Part shown: piece by piece, positions 25,415 to 33,937 of the stretch | Layout of the letters: each line of letters starts with the position of its first letter | Position numbering within the stretch: the first letter of the stretch is position 1 | Origin: SHZI01 sp038214295 | GTDB taxonomy: Bacteria; Pseudomonadota; Gammaproteobacteria; Steroidobacterales; GCA-2729495 | Direction of reading: 5' to 3' | Assembly: GCA_038214295.1 (NCBI GenBank) | Contig: JBBQSA010000005.1 | Location: 35,918 to 99,917, forward strand | DNA: 64,000 bases | Made by a program: the position numbers and the translations under genes | The notes under the pieces: model-generated | What the model was told of the DNA's origin: nothing | The model's input: the letters and a program-made list of their open reading frames with translations, nothing else | Database searches by the model: none

Positions 25415-26374
25415 ATGGACGAACGCACCCTCATCAGCACCTTCTTCGATCGCCGCGCTTCGCGCGCCCTGCCCCGGCGGCGCGACGTCCGGGTGGGGAT
25501 CGGGGACGACGCGGCGGTGGTCGCCACGGAGCCCGGCTTCGACCTGGTCGTCGCCATGGACAGCATTGCCGAGGGCACGCATTTCCCGGAAGGCATTCCC
25601 CCGGCTGCGATCGGGCACCGTTGCCTCGCCGTGAATCTGAGCGACCTGGCCGCCATGGCGGCGGAGCCACTGTGGTTCACCCTGGCGCTGTCACTGCCCC
25701 GCGCCGATGCCGGCTGGGTGGGCGAGTTTGCCGCGGGACTGTTCGCGCTGGCCGATCGCTTCAACGTGGAGCTGATCGGTGGCGATACCATCCGGGGCCC
25801 GCTTGCCGCGACGGTGGCCGTGCACGGCCGGGTCAGGCCGGGCGGGGCAGTCTTGCGCACGGGCGCCCGCCCGGGCGATGGTGTCTGGGTCACCGGCCAC
25901 CCGGGCGATGCCGTGGCCGGGCGGCTGCTGCTCCCCGACGCCGCGCCGGGACCGGCTGCGAGGGCGCTGACCCGGTGCTTTCTCTACCCCGAACCGCGGG
26001 TCGCGGTGGGTCGGGCGCTTGCCGGTATCGCCAGTGCGATGCTGGATGTGTCCGATGGGCTCGACGACGACCTCGGCAAGTTGCTCGCTGCAAGCGGCGT
26101 CGGCGCCGAGCTCGACGCCGGTGCGCTGCCGCTCAGCGACGAGCTGCGGACCTTACGGGGCGGCCAGGCCACGGAATGCGCGCTCACTGGCGGCGACGAC
26201 TACGAACTCTGCTTCACGGTGCGCCCGGCCGATGAGCCGCGCCTGCTCTCGATCGCGGCGGGCTGGCCCGTGCCGGTCACGCGTTTCGGTACGATCGTCG
26301 CCGGGACTGGGCGCGACTGGCGCCTGGCCGGCCGGCCGCTCGCCGTGCCCGGCTCCACCTACCGGCATTTTTGA
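25415..26374 (+). CDS. thiL: Thiamine-monophosphate kinase
   Basis: Phosphorylates thiamine monophosphate to the pyrophosphate cofactor. The 319-residue protein has VGIGDDAAVV, MDSIAEGTHF, LSDLAAMAAEP and GGDTIRGP, which are metal and nucleotide sites of the ThiL/PurM fold, and a late TGGDDYELCF. ATG at 25415 is preferred over a GTG one codon earlier because GGAG is six bases before it. Confidence 0.96.
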   Translation: MDERTLISTFFDRRASRALPRRRDVRVGIGDDAAVVATEPGFDLVVAMDSIAEGTHFPEGIPPAAIGHRCLAVNLSDLAAMAAEPLWFTLALSLPRADAGWVGEFAAGLFALADRFNVELIGGDTIRGPLAATVAVHGRVRPGGAVLRTGARPGDGVWVTGHPGDAVAGRLLLPDAAPGPAARALTRCFLYPEPRVAVGRALAGIASAMLDVSDGLDDDLGKLLAASGVGAELDAGALPLSDELRTLRGGQATECALTGGDDYELCFTVRPADEPRLLSIAAGWPVPVTRFGTIVAGTGRDWRLAGRPLAVPGSTYRHF

Positions 26375-26868
26375 TGGTCAGCCCGCCCGTTCCGGATCTG
26401 GCGCGCCGGGTGCTCCGAGACCCGGTGCACTGGCTCGCCTTCGGTCTCGGTACCGGGTTGCTGCCGAAGGCACCGGGAACCTGGGGCTCGCTGCTCGCGG
26501 TGGCGCTCTTCTGGCTCCTGCCGCCGCTGCCCCTCAGCGTGCAACTACCCGCACTCGGCGTGGCCTTCGTCCTTGGTTGCGTGATCTGTGGCACCAGCGC
26601 CCGGCGCCTGGGGGTCCATGATCACGGCGGCATCGTTCTCGACGAAATTGTCGCCATGCTCCTCGTGCTGTGCGTCACACCGCGGACGCCGGGCTGGACG
26701 CTGGCGGCGTTCCTGCTGTTCCGCCTGTTTGACATCGGCAAACCCTGGCCGATCCGCGAGGCTGATCACAGAATACCCGGGGGGCTGGGCATTATGCTCG
26801 ATGACGTTCTGGCGGCTGTGTACGCGGCATTGGTCGTCAGGGGAGCAATGCTGCTGCCGCTTTTCTAG
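26374..26868 (+). CDS. pgpA: Phosphatidylglycerophosphatase A
   Basis: An integral membrane phosphatase making phosphatidylglycerol. The 164-residue protein has GTGLLPKAPGTWGSLLAV near the N-terminus, HDHGGIVLDEIVAM with the acidic metal residues, and FDIGKPWPIREAD. Three to four hydrophobic helices are visible. Its ATG shares one base with the thiL stop, so it ends the coupled operon. Confidence 0.95.
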   Translation: MVSPPVPDLARRVLRDPVHWLAFGLGTGLLPKAPGTWGSLLAVALFWLLPPLPLSVQLPALGVAFVLGCVICGTSARRLGVHDHGGIVLDEIVAMLLVLCVTPRTPGWTLAAFLLFRLFDIGKPWPIREADHRIPGGLGIMLDDVLAAVYAALVVRGAMLLPLF

Positions 26869-26888
26869 CTCGATCAGGTCCCCGCCGC

Positions 26889-28202
26889 ATGGTTCAGCAG
26901 TCGACACCGAGCGCCGCCGACGCCGCTGATGCCGTGGTGCCGAGGAAGATCGGCAAGTACCTGATCATCAACGAAGTGGGCAAGGGAACGACCGGCACGG
27001 TCTACCTGTCCCACGATCCCTATTTCCGCCGTGACGTCGCGATCAAGGTCTACAGTACGACCCCGGACGACGATCCGTCACGCGCGAAGATCGCCCGCAA
27101 GATGTTCTTCAACGAGGCGCACATGGTCGGGATGCTCCAGCACCCGAACATCCTGCCGATCCTCGACGCTGGCGAAGAGGACGGCAAGTACTACGTCGTG
27201 ATGGAGCACGTGCAGCGGGCCCGCACCCTGGAGGCCTATTGCAGGCCCGACAACCTGCTCCACGTCGAGGACGTGGTGAAGATCGTCTACAAGTGCGCCA
27301 AGGCGCTGCACTACGCCCACAAACGCGGCGTGATCCACCGGGACATCAAGCCCAGCAACATCATGCTGACGAACGACAATGACGTCCGCATCATCGACTT
27401 CGGGATTGCGATCCTCCGGGACTCGGACATCTCGAAGATCGAGGGCATCGCGGGGTCACCGAGCTACATGTCCCCAGAGCAGGTGCAGGGCCATGACCTG
27501 ACGCCCGCTTCGGACCTGTACTCCCTCGGCGCCGTGATGTACGAGCTGCTGACTGGCTTCCGGCCGTTCCGGGCCAGCTCGCTCTCCAAGCTCCTGAACC
27601 AGATCGTCTACTCGACGCCGCCACCGATCCACACGCTCCGGCTCGGTGCGCCGGAAGAGCTGGAGGAGATCGTGGCGATGGCCCTGCAGAAAGACCCCGC
27701 CACGCGCTTTACCAGCGGCGCGGATTTCGGCGCCCGGCTGACCCGGCTGTATAACCAGCTCAAGGGCCAGTGGGACGGCATCGACCGCCAGGAACACTTC
27801 GACATCCTGCGGCGGCTGTCCTTCTTCCATGACTTCTCCCAGTCCGAGATCCGCGAGCTTCTGCGCGCGAGCGAGTGGCGGGAGTACTCGGCGGCCGACG
27901 AGATCGTGCGGGAGGGAACGGCGGACGACCGCTTCTACGTTATCGTCAATGGCCGCGTCGCCGTCGAAAGCAATGGCAAGGCGCTCGGCACCCTTCGTGA
28001 AGGCGACTGCTTTGGTGAGACCGGCTACATCTCCGGTGCCCGCAGCCAAGCCGGGTTTCGCGCCCAAGATGCCGTCACGGTACTGTCCGTGAGCTCGACG
28101 ATGCTCGAGCAGGTGTCCACCGAGTGCCAGCTGCGCTTCAACAAGGTGTTCCTGCGGACCCTGATCCGCCGCCTGCAGGGGAACAGCGCCGCCCCGGAGT
28201 GA
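26889..28202 (+). CDS. Ser/Thr protein kinase with C-terminal cyclic-nucleotide-binding domain
   Basis: A 437-residue cytoplasmic protein. Residues about 20-290 form a Hanks-type kinase: glycine loop GKGTTGTVYLS, Lys in VAIKVY, catalytic HRDIKPSNIM near 150, DFGIA near 171 and SPEQVQG. Residues about 300-430 form a CAP-like cNMP-binding domain (FFHDFSQSEIREL, FYVIVNGRVAVES, GDCFGETGYISGARSQ). The order resembles a kinase whose activity is set by a nucleotide sensor. The Arg of the classic cAMP pocket is replaced in the ARSQAG stretch, so the ligand may not be cAMP. It follows pgpA by 20 bases. No phosphatase or substrate gene is adjacent. Confidence 0.93.
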   Translation: MVQQSTPSAADAADAVVPRKIGKYLIINEVGKGTTGTVYLSHDPYFRRDVAIKVYSTTPDDDPSRAKIARKMFFNEAHMVGMLQHPNILPILDAGEEDGKYYVVMEHVQRARTLEAYCRPDNLLHVEDVVKIVYKCAKALHYAHKRGVIHRDIKPSNIMLTNDNDVRIIDFGIAILRDSDISKIEGIAGSPSYMSPEQVQGHDLTPASDLYSLGAVMYELLTGFRPFRASSLSKLLNQIVYSTPPPIHTLRLGAPEELEEIVAMALQKDPATRFTSGADFGARLTRLYNQLKGQWDGIDRQEHFDILRRLSFFHDFSQSEIRELLRASEWREYSAADEIVREGTADDRFYVIVNGRVAVESNGKALGTLREGDCFGETGYISGARSQAGFRAQDAVTVLSVSSTMLEQVSTECQLRFNKVFLRTLIRRLQGNSAAPE

Positions 28203-28263
28203 GGGGCGGCCGGCTGGATCGCGGCGTTCTCCGCCTCCGCTGCAGCCAGTCCCGCAGCGACCG

Positions 28264-30963
28264 TCAGCGCCTGCCGTTGCCAGTGAAATACCGGCCGGCT
28301 TCGTCACGCTTTGCCTCTGCCAGGGCAGTGCAGAGCTCGATACCCTCGAGGGTTTCGGCTAGTGTCCGGTCGGCACCGTCAAGACGGCCGAGCATTGGCG
28401 TGAAGAATGCCTGTAGCTCGTCGCGCTCTTTCGGTGTGCAGAACCCGGCGCCGAAGCGCGGCAGCCAGCGATAGCCGAAATGGCCAATGCGCCCGATGAA
28501 CGCCTCGTGATTGGCCTTGAACCAGTCGAAGGTCGCGCGGCGCTGACTGCCACGGGCAGCCAGGCCAAAGGCGATGGTGGTGGGTTCACGGGCGCGCAGC
28601 TGCGGGTCCAGCAGCAGTTTCCGTACCCGCTCCCCCGCTGGCGCGTCGTCGGTGCTGCCGAGCGCGAGAGCTGCCTGGGAGCGAAACTGGATATCGTTGG
28701 AAGCGAGCATCCGGCCGATCAGTGCCTCGACGAACGGCAGGCCACCTTCCTGGACGCCTGCCTGCAACGCGATTTCCACGAGTGCCGGTGGTACCGCGCC
28801 CGGGTCCGGGGCGGCACCCGGCGTGCCCAGGCCGATATAGCGTCGCGCCTTGCCGGCCAGCGTCGCCAGCAATTCGGGGTCACGAGCCTCCAGGGCGAGA
28901 AAGCGCACGAGGTTAGTCCGCAGCAGCGCGCGATCAACCGCGGTGACGCCCGTCACGTCGTTGCTGGTGCCGGCGGCGTCGAGGGCGTCAAGACGCGAGC
29001 GGTAGGTGGTCCGCATGAAAGCCCGCACCTGCTCCTGCGCGACCGGGGGCGCCACGTAATCCCGGAGGCGGACGAGGCTCGGGCCCGGTGCCATGACCAC
29101 GGAAGGGAATTTCGATGCCGCGAGCGTCGCGACGGCGGACAGCCAGGTATCAGTGGAGAGCCGGTTGGCCTGGTACGCTGCCTGGAGGCTGTCTGCGGCG
29201 AGTAGGGACTCCAGTTCGTTCAGCTGGCCGAAGTTCGCGAGCAACGCCTGCCAGCCGGCTTCGTCGAGCGTAAAGCGGTAGTAGCCCGCACCGTCCGCGT
29301 TCGGCATGATAAAGGCCGGGCAGCCCTCGCTGAGTGGCGCGCGGCTCGAGGCGGCTGTCAGCAGTGTGCATTTCTTGCTGGTACCGGCCGCGGACCCGTA
29401 GCGCACGCACAGTGGGAACTGCCATGTGCTCCGCGGATCGCCCCTGGATCCCACGGGCAGGTAGCGGGACTGCGCGATATCGAGTACGGCACCGTCCGCG
29501 CCACACTCGAGCCGCGCGGTGACTAGAGGCACGCCGGGCTGGTCGATAAAGCTGCGGAAGGCGGGCACTACCTCCGGCCTGCCGGAGCCGCGGGCGACGG
29601 AATCCATGAAGTCGTTGACGTCGGCGACGCCGTTTGCGAAGCGCTGCATGTGCACGCGGATCCCGGCGCGGAAGCGCTCCTCGCCGAGCCAGCTTTCAAA
29701 CATGCCGAGCACTGCCCCGCCCTTGAGGTAGGTAATGCCATCGAAGGCGCTGCCAATATCCAGGTTGCGCGTGACCGGCTGGCGGATCTGGCGGGCGGCG
29801 ATGCGGCTGTCGAGTTCCATGGCTGCCGGCATCTGCAGCGCTGGCACGATGTCGAAGCGCAGCGATGGCTCCCAGGCATTGGCGGCCTTGAATCCCATCC
29901 AGTTGGCGAACGACTCGTTCAGCCAGATGTCGTCCCACCACTTCGGCGTGACGAGGTCGCCGAACCACTGGTGGGCGAGTTCGTGTGCATGAATACCGCC
30001 GAAACCGCGGCGCTGCTCGAAGGACGCGTCGTCGGCGATCAGCAGGCGCGGGTCGCCGTAAATGATCGCCCCGGCATTTTCCATGCCGCCACCGAAATCC
30101 GGCGACGCGATGAGGTCGAGCTTGGGGTAGGGGAAGGCAATGCCGAAGTAGTCCTCGAGATAGGTGACGATGGCAGCGGTATTCTCCAGCGCGTAGCGCA
30201 GGCGAGGCCCCTTGCCGCGTGTCGCCACGCCCCGCAGGGGCAGTGGCTGCTTGCGAATCGCGTTTGCCGGCAGGGGCGGTGCCTCCACGACATCCAGCGG
30301 CCCCACGGCCAGGGCGACCAGGTAGGTTGGCAGTGGCAGCGTGGTTGCGAGGCTCACTCGCTTCCGGCCCTCGCCAGCCGGCGTCTCGTCGAGTACCGGC
30401 GTGCTGCCGATGACGGCGTTGGCTGAAGCTGTCGTGACCGTGACGTCAAAGGGGGTCTTGAAACCGGGCTCGTCGAAGCTCGGAAACATCCTGCGGGCGT
30501 CGATCGGCTGAAACTGCGTGAAAACGTAGGAATCATCGCCCACGACTGACCGGTACAGTCCCTCGCCGGCGCGACCGAACTTCGCCGTGTACACGAAGCG
30601 CAGCGTGCCGCGGCCTGTTGGCAGCGAGTCCGCGAACGTCAGCCGGGCGACGCCGGTGGGATCGACCTGCTCCCAGTTGGCGGATCGCGTAGAGCCGTCT
30701 GGCGAGGCGAACGTGGCTGATGCCACCTCGAGGCCGTTGCCATGCAGGTAGACGACGGGCGAGGCCGAGCGGATCTCGACATCGATCTCGGCGATGCCCG
30801 AGAAGCCCGCTTTTTCCGGCTGGATGTCGAGATCCAGCCGGTAGTGCAGGGGCTGGACGCTGGCGGGGAGCTTCCCGGCCGGCGGTCCAGGCGAATCGAC
30901 CGCGAGCGCTACGCTGGCCGGAAGAGCCCCAAGAAGAAGATAAAGCAGGCAGGCGAAGCGCAT
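28264..30963 (-). CDS. Exported M1-family metallo-aminopeptidase
   Basis: A zinc peptidase of the aminopeptidase N family, 899 residues, with a signal peptide (FACLLYLLLGALPASVALA) that places it in the periplasm. The exopeptidase motif GGGMENAG is near residue 290, the zinc motif HELAHQWFGD near 325 and the third ligand Glu in WLNESFANW about 20 residues later. The catalytic Tyr region and an ERAP1-like helical C-terminal half follow. It probably trims peptides for nutrition or envelope turnover. Confidence 0.94.
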   Translation of the reverse strand: MRFACLLYLLLGALPASVALAVDSPGPPAGKLPASVQPLHYRLDLDIQPEKAGFSGIAEIDVEIRSASPVVYLHGNGLEVASATFASPDGSTRSANWEQVDPTGVARLTFADSLPTGRGTLRFVYTAKFGRAGEGLYRSVVGDDSYVFTQFQPIDARRMFPSFDEPGFKTPFDVTVTTASANAVIGSTPVLDETPAGEGRKRVSLATTLPLPTYLVALAVGPLDVVEAPPLPANAIRKQPLPLRGVATRGKGPRLRYALENTAAIVTYLEDYFGIAFPYPKLDLIASPDFGGGMENAGAIIYGDPRLLIADDASFEQRRGFGGIHAHELAHQWFGDLVTPKWWDDIWLNESFANWMGFKAANAWEPSLRFDIVPALQMPAAMELDSRIAARQIRQPVTRNLDIGSAFDGITYLKGGAVLGMFESWLGEERFRAGIRVHMQRFANGVADVNDFMDSVARGSGRPEVVPAFRSFIDQPGVPLVTARLECGADGAVLDIAQSRYLPVGSRGDPRSTWQFPLCVRYGSAAGTSKKCTLLTAASSRAPLSEGCPAFIMPNADGAGYYRFTLDEAGWQALLANFGQLNELESLLAADSLQAAYQANRLSTDTWLSAVATLAASKFPSVVMAPGPSLVRLRDYVAPPVAQEQVRAFMRTTYRSRLDALDAAGTSNDVTGVTAVDRALLRTNLVRFLALEARDPELLATLAGKARRYIGLGTPGAAPDPGAVPPALVEIALQAGVQEGGLPFVEALIGRMLASNDIQFRSQAALALGSTDDAPAGERVRKLLLDPQLRAREPTTIAFGLAARGSQRRATFDWFKANHEAFIGRIGHFGYRWLPRFGAGFCTPKERDELQAFFTPMLGRLDGADRTLAETLEGIELCTALAEAKRDEAGRYFTGNGRR

Positions 30964-31084
30964 GACGGGGGCTCCTGGAGTCTCAGGCGTGATTGCCGTT
31001 CTCGGGCTCCGATAGTAAGCACGTAGCGTACGGCTTGACTATCGGTATGCGACCCCGCACTGCCGACCCGGCTCGGTCCCGGCG

Positions 31085-32140
31085 TTACCCAGTGCGCAGG
31101 CTCTCCATGTCGATCACGAACCGGTAGCGCACGTCACCGCGGCGGACGCGCTTGTAGGCCTCATTGACGTTCTGGATTGCGGTCAGCTCGATGTCGCAGG
31201 TGATGCCGTGCGTCGCGCAGAAATCCAGCATCTCCTGCGTCTCCGGGAGTCCGCCGATCAGCGAGCCGGCAATGATGCGCCGGCGGAATATCAGCGCGGC
31301 GGCGCTGAGTGGCGGCAGCACGGGCTCGAGCAGGCCCAGCAGGATGAGCGTGCCATCGGTGGCCAGCGTATTGACGTACGGGTTCAGATCGTGCGGATTC
31401 GGCACCGTATCCAGGATGAAGTCGTAGCGGCTGGCAGCCGCCGTCATCTGCTGCTCGTCGGTTGAGAGCACCACGTGGTGCGCGCCCTGCCTCTTGGCCT
31501 CATCGGCCTTGCTGGCCGTGCGGGTGAAGACGGTGACGTCCGCACCCATGGCGCGGGCGAACTTCACGGCCATGTGGCCCAGTCCACCCATGCCGACGAC
31601 GCCCACACGATGGCCGGTCCGGACGCCGAAACGACGCAGTGGCGAGTACGTGGTGATGCCCGCGCATAGCAATGGCGCCGCCGCGGCAGGGTCGAGGCCC
31701 GCCGGAATGCGGAGCACGAAGCGCTCGCTGACGACGATGGACTCCGAGTAGCCGCCGTAGGTGATCGACCCGTCCTGGCGATCCTTTCCGCAGTAGGTCA
31801 TCACGAAGCCGCCTTCGCAGTACTGCTCGAGGCCCCGTTCGCAGGCAGGGCAGGAGCGGCAGGAGTCCACGAGGCAGCCCACCCCGACCCGGTCACCCGC
31901 CTTGAACTGCGTAACCTGGGACCCTACCGCCGTGATCGTGCCCACGATCTCGTGTCCGGGTACGACGGGGTAGATCGTCATGCCCCAGTCGTTGTGGACG
32001 AAGTGCAGGTCGGAGTGGCAGATGCCGCAGAAATCGATGCGGATGGCAACGTCATCAGGGCGAGTCGCACGCCGCTCGATGGCGCAGGGCGCAAGCCCGG
32101 AGGTCGTGGTCTGGGCGGAGTAGGCGCGGGTGCTGGACAT
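31085..32140 (-). CDS. Zinc-dependent alcohol dehydrogenase, YahK/CAD type
   Basis: Medium-chain dehydrogenase that interconverts aldehydes and alcohols with NADP(H), 351 residues. The catalytic zinc site is in CGICHSDLHFV and GHEIVG; the structural zinc site has four Cys in CRSCPACERGLEQYC. The Rossmann motif is GMGGLGHMAVKFA. This combination matches the cinnamyl-alcohol-dehydrogenase-like bacterial enzymes. The substrate is not determined. The gene is divergent from the membrane protein at 32239 and 121 bases upstream of the M1 peptidase. Confidence 0.92.
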   Translation of the reverse strand: MSSTRAYSAQTTTSGLAPCAIERRATRPDDVAIRIDFCGICHSDLHFVHNDWGMTIYPVVPGHEIVGTITAVGSQVTQFKAGDRVGVGCLVDSCRSCPACERGLEQYCEGGFVMTYCGKDRQDGSITYGGYSESIVVSERFVLRIPAGLDPAAAAPLLCAGITTYSPLRRFGVRTGHRVGVVGMGGLGHMAVKFARAMGADVTVFTRTASKADEAKRQGAHHVVLSTDEQQMTAAASRYDFILDTVPNPHDLNPYVNTLATDGTLILLGLLEPVLPPLSAAALIFRRRIIAGSLIGGLPETQEMLDFCATHGITCDIELTAIQNVNEAYKRVRRGDVRYRFVIDMESLRTG

Positions 32141-32238
32141 CGCTAAGGGATCCCGATAGTGAACGGGCCCATTATGCGCGTGCCCAAGGGTGCTGGTGGC
32201 GAGACCCCGGCCATCACGAAGATGCTAGCGTAAGCGGC

Positions 32239-33171
32239 ATGCTTATCGAACCCCGCCAGGCCCGCCCGGGCGCGCTGCGCCGCTGGTCAGTTGAGGCTGT
32301 CGGGCTTATTGGCCGCGGTATCAGCGTCTGGCTGGGGCTGATCCTGCTGCTCTGCCTCGCGATCTTCGCGGGGCAGCGCCTGCCGCTGGTCAGTGGCATC
32401 CTGGCGCTGATGGCGTTCTTCGGCAGCATCCTGGTGGCGGCCCGGCTGGACCAGTCCGGACCGGTCTCGCTGACGGAGGTGCTGGCGACCTTGCGGCGAC
32501 ACGGGCCGACGCTGGTGGGCTATTCCGTCGTCATCGCCGTCGCCGGCGCCCTGGTCTGGATACTGTTCCTCGCGCGGCCGGGCATACCCTGGTGGAACGT
32601 CCTGTACTCCGAGCGGAACATCGTCGCCGTGCTCTCGGACAACTGGTACATCGCGCTCCGGCAGGTGTTCGTCTATTCTGCCTACGCGCTCGGCCTGCTG
32701 TTCTTCGGCCTGAACATCCCGGGACTGACGTCCTTCCTGCAGTTTCCCTGCACGACCCTGCTGGGCCTGCCGTTCCGGACGGCCTACCAGGCCGGTGCGG
32801 CCGCGCAGATGAAGAACCTGGGGCCGATGCTCGGAGTAGGGCTGCTGTTCATCGCACTGCCCGTGGTGGCGGTGCTGCTGCTGCCGCCGCTCGTGCCCCT
32901 GCTGTACTGCTTCCTGGGCGCGCTCGCCTACGTGGCGTTCCGGGAGATTTTCCTCGGCATCCAGGGGAACCGGGCCCGGATGACCGTTCCGGCCCGGGCT
33001 AGCCTGGGCCGTCCTCCTCCGGATCTTCTTCCCGGTCTTCGTCCGCTTCAGGATCGTCCGTCGCAAAGTCTTTCAGTTCGCCGCCCATCAGCACCTGGAC
33101 CCGCTGCTCTGCGGCCTTCAGCGCACCCTGGCATTCCCGGCTCAGGCGCACGCCCCGCTCGAATTCCCTGA
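32239..33171 (+). CDS. Multi-pass membrane protein, C-terminal end overlaps xseB
   Basis: I do not recognise the family. The 310-residue frame has about six membrane helices in residues 20-245, for example VWLGLILLLCLAIFAGQ and GLLFIALPVVAVLLLPPLVP. After RARMTVPARA (about 254) the sequence turns into a Pro/Arg/Ser tail of 57 residues that is antisense to xseB and looks like non-coding translation. The real protein probably ends near residue 254, which would need a frameshift, or the tail is a genuine convergent overlap. The helix-rich part is convincing, the tail is not. Confidence 0.65.
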   Translation: MLIEPRQARPGALRRWSVEAVGLIGRGISVWLGLILLLCLAIFAGQRLPLVSGILALMAFFGSILVAARLDQSGPVSLTEVLATLRRHGPTLVGYSVVIAVAGALVWILFLARPGIPWWNVLYSERNIVAVLSDNWYIALRQVFVYSAYALGLLFFGLNIPGLTSFLQFPCTTLLGLPFRTAYQAGAAAQMKNLGPMLGVGLLFIALPVVAVLLLPPLVPLLYCFLGALAYVAFREIFLGIQGNRARMTVPARASLGRPPPDLLPGLRPLQDRPSQSLSVRRPSAPGPAALRPSAHPGIPGSGARPARIP

Positions 33172-33289
33172 GGGACTGGTCGAGCGGCAGCTCGCCCGAC
33201 TCCAGCTGCTCGACGATGTTTTCCAGTTCGGCCAGGCTCTTTTCCAGGTCGACGGCCTTGGCCGGCGCCTTGCGTCGGGGTGTGTTCAT
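32999..33289 (-). CDS. xseB: Exodeoxyribonuclease VII small subunit
   Basis: Helical subunit of the exonuclease VII complex that degrades single-stranded DNA. The 96-residue protein has AELENIVEQLESGELPLDQS and FERGVRLSRECQGAL, the XseB core, and a very acidic tail (PEADEDREEDPEED). ATG at 33289 gives the usual length. It is not next to ispA or dxs, where it is often found, and overlaps the convergent membrane-protein frame by 173 bases. Confidence 0.93.
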   Translation of the reverse strand: MNTPRRKAPAKAVDLEKSLAELENIVEQLESGELPLDQSLREFERGVRLSRECQGALKAAEQRVQVLMGGELKDFATDDPEADEDREEDPEEDGPG

Positions 33290-33356
33290 CCGGATTCCGG
33301 GTGCCAGCGAGTGCGATGCGGGAGGTTTGCACAGGGCCGCAGGAAGTTCAAACGGG

Positions 33357-33386
33357 TTGACAGAATGCGGACGCACTTCCTACTAT
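33357..33386 (+). promoter_or_regulatory. Promoter of the rubrerythrin cluster
   Basis: TTGACA at 33357-33362 and TACTAT at 33381-33386 are separated by 18 bases, a good sigma-70 promoter. The ribosome-binding site AAGGAG follows at 33407-33412, seven bases before the GTG start. Confidence 0.75.
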
Positions 33387-33402
33387 TTAGACCAAGTCTA
33401 AA
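33386..33402. promoter_or_regulatory. 7-3-7 palindromic operator (Fur-family-like) at rubrerythrin promoter
   Basis: TTTAGACCAAGTCTAAA is a perfect inverted repeat (7-base arms, 3-base centre). It starts at the last base of the -10 box, so a bound protein would block transcription. Arm size and the TTTAGA...TCTAAA ends resemble Irr or PerR boxes of the Fur family (compare TTAGAATNATTCTAA). The regulator is inferred, not seen. Confidence 0.7.
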
Positions 33403-33419
33403 CGCAAAGGAGAATTCAA

Positions 33420-33839
33420 GTGGCTCTCAAGGGAAGCAAGACTGAAGGCAATCTCAAGGCCGCGTTCGCGGGCGAATCCCAGGCGAACCGGCGTTACCTG
33501 TATTTCGCGGGCAAGGCCGATGTGGAAGGCTACAACGACGTGGCGGCGGTCTTCCGCTCCACGGCGGAGGGTGAAACGGGCCACGCCCACGGTCACCTGG
33601 ACTACCTGAAGGACGTGGGCGATCCGGCCACCGGGCTGCCCATGGGTCCGACGGCGGACAACCTGAAAGCCGCCATCGCCGGGGAAACCCACGAGTACAC
33701 CGATATGTACCCGGGCATGGCGAAGACCGCCCGGGACGAGGGCTTCAAGGAAGTGGCCGACTGGTTCGAGACGCTCGCCAAGGCCGAGCGGTCCCACGCC
33801 AACCGCTTCCAGAAGGCCCTGGACACGCTGGGCAAGTAA
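33420..33839 (+). CDS. Rubrerythrin, single-domain (no rubredoxin tail)
   Basis: A di-iron peroxidase of 139 residues that reduces hydrogen peroxide. Iron-ligand regions are AGESQANRRY, EGETGHAHGHLDY, AGETHEYTDMY and ERSHANRF. The C-terminal rubredoxin domain of classical rubrerythrin is missing, so electrons must come from another protein; the Fe-S protein next door is a candidate. GTG at 33420 is fixed by AAGGAG. It heads a three-gene cluster and is probably controlled by the palindrome overlapping its promoter. Confidence 0.95.
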   Translation: MALKGSKTEGNLKAAFAGESQANRRYLYFAGKADVEGYNDVAAVFRSTAEGETGHAHGHLDYLKDVGDPATGLPMGPTADNLKAAIAGETHEYTDMYPGMAKTARDEGFKEVADWFETLAKAERSHANRFQKALDTLGK

Positions 33840-33864
33840 GCCGGCGCCCATCCTGAGGAACCAC

Positions 33865-33895
33865 CCGGCCGGCGGCCCCCCTGGCTGCCGGCCGG
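33865..33895 (+). terminator. Strong hairpin after rubrerythrin
   Basis: A 13-base-pair stem with a 5-base loop (arms CCGGCCGGCGGCC and GGCTGCCGGCCGG, one G-T pair) lies 25 bases after the stop codon. Only a short T-containing stretch follows (TCCGATTTCT), so it may be a partial terminator or a processing/stability hairpin that makes rubrerythrin more abundant than the downstream proteins. Confidence 0.55.
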
Positions 33896-33937
33896 TCCGA
33901 TTTCTGGCCTGCCAGCAACCCCGGAAGCAAGCGCCCC

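Noticed and set aside
30964..31084. Gene in the gap between the M1 peptidase and the dehydrogenase
   Set aside because: Only 121 bases without a convincing start, ribosome-binding site or domain.
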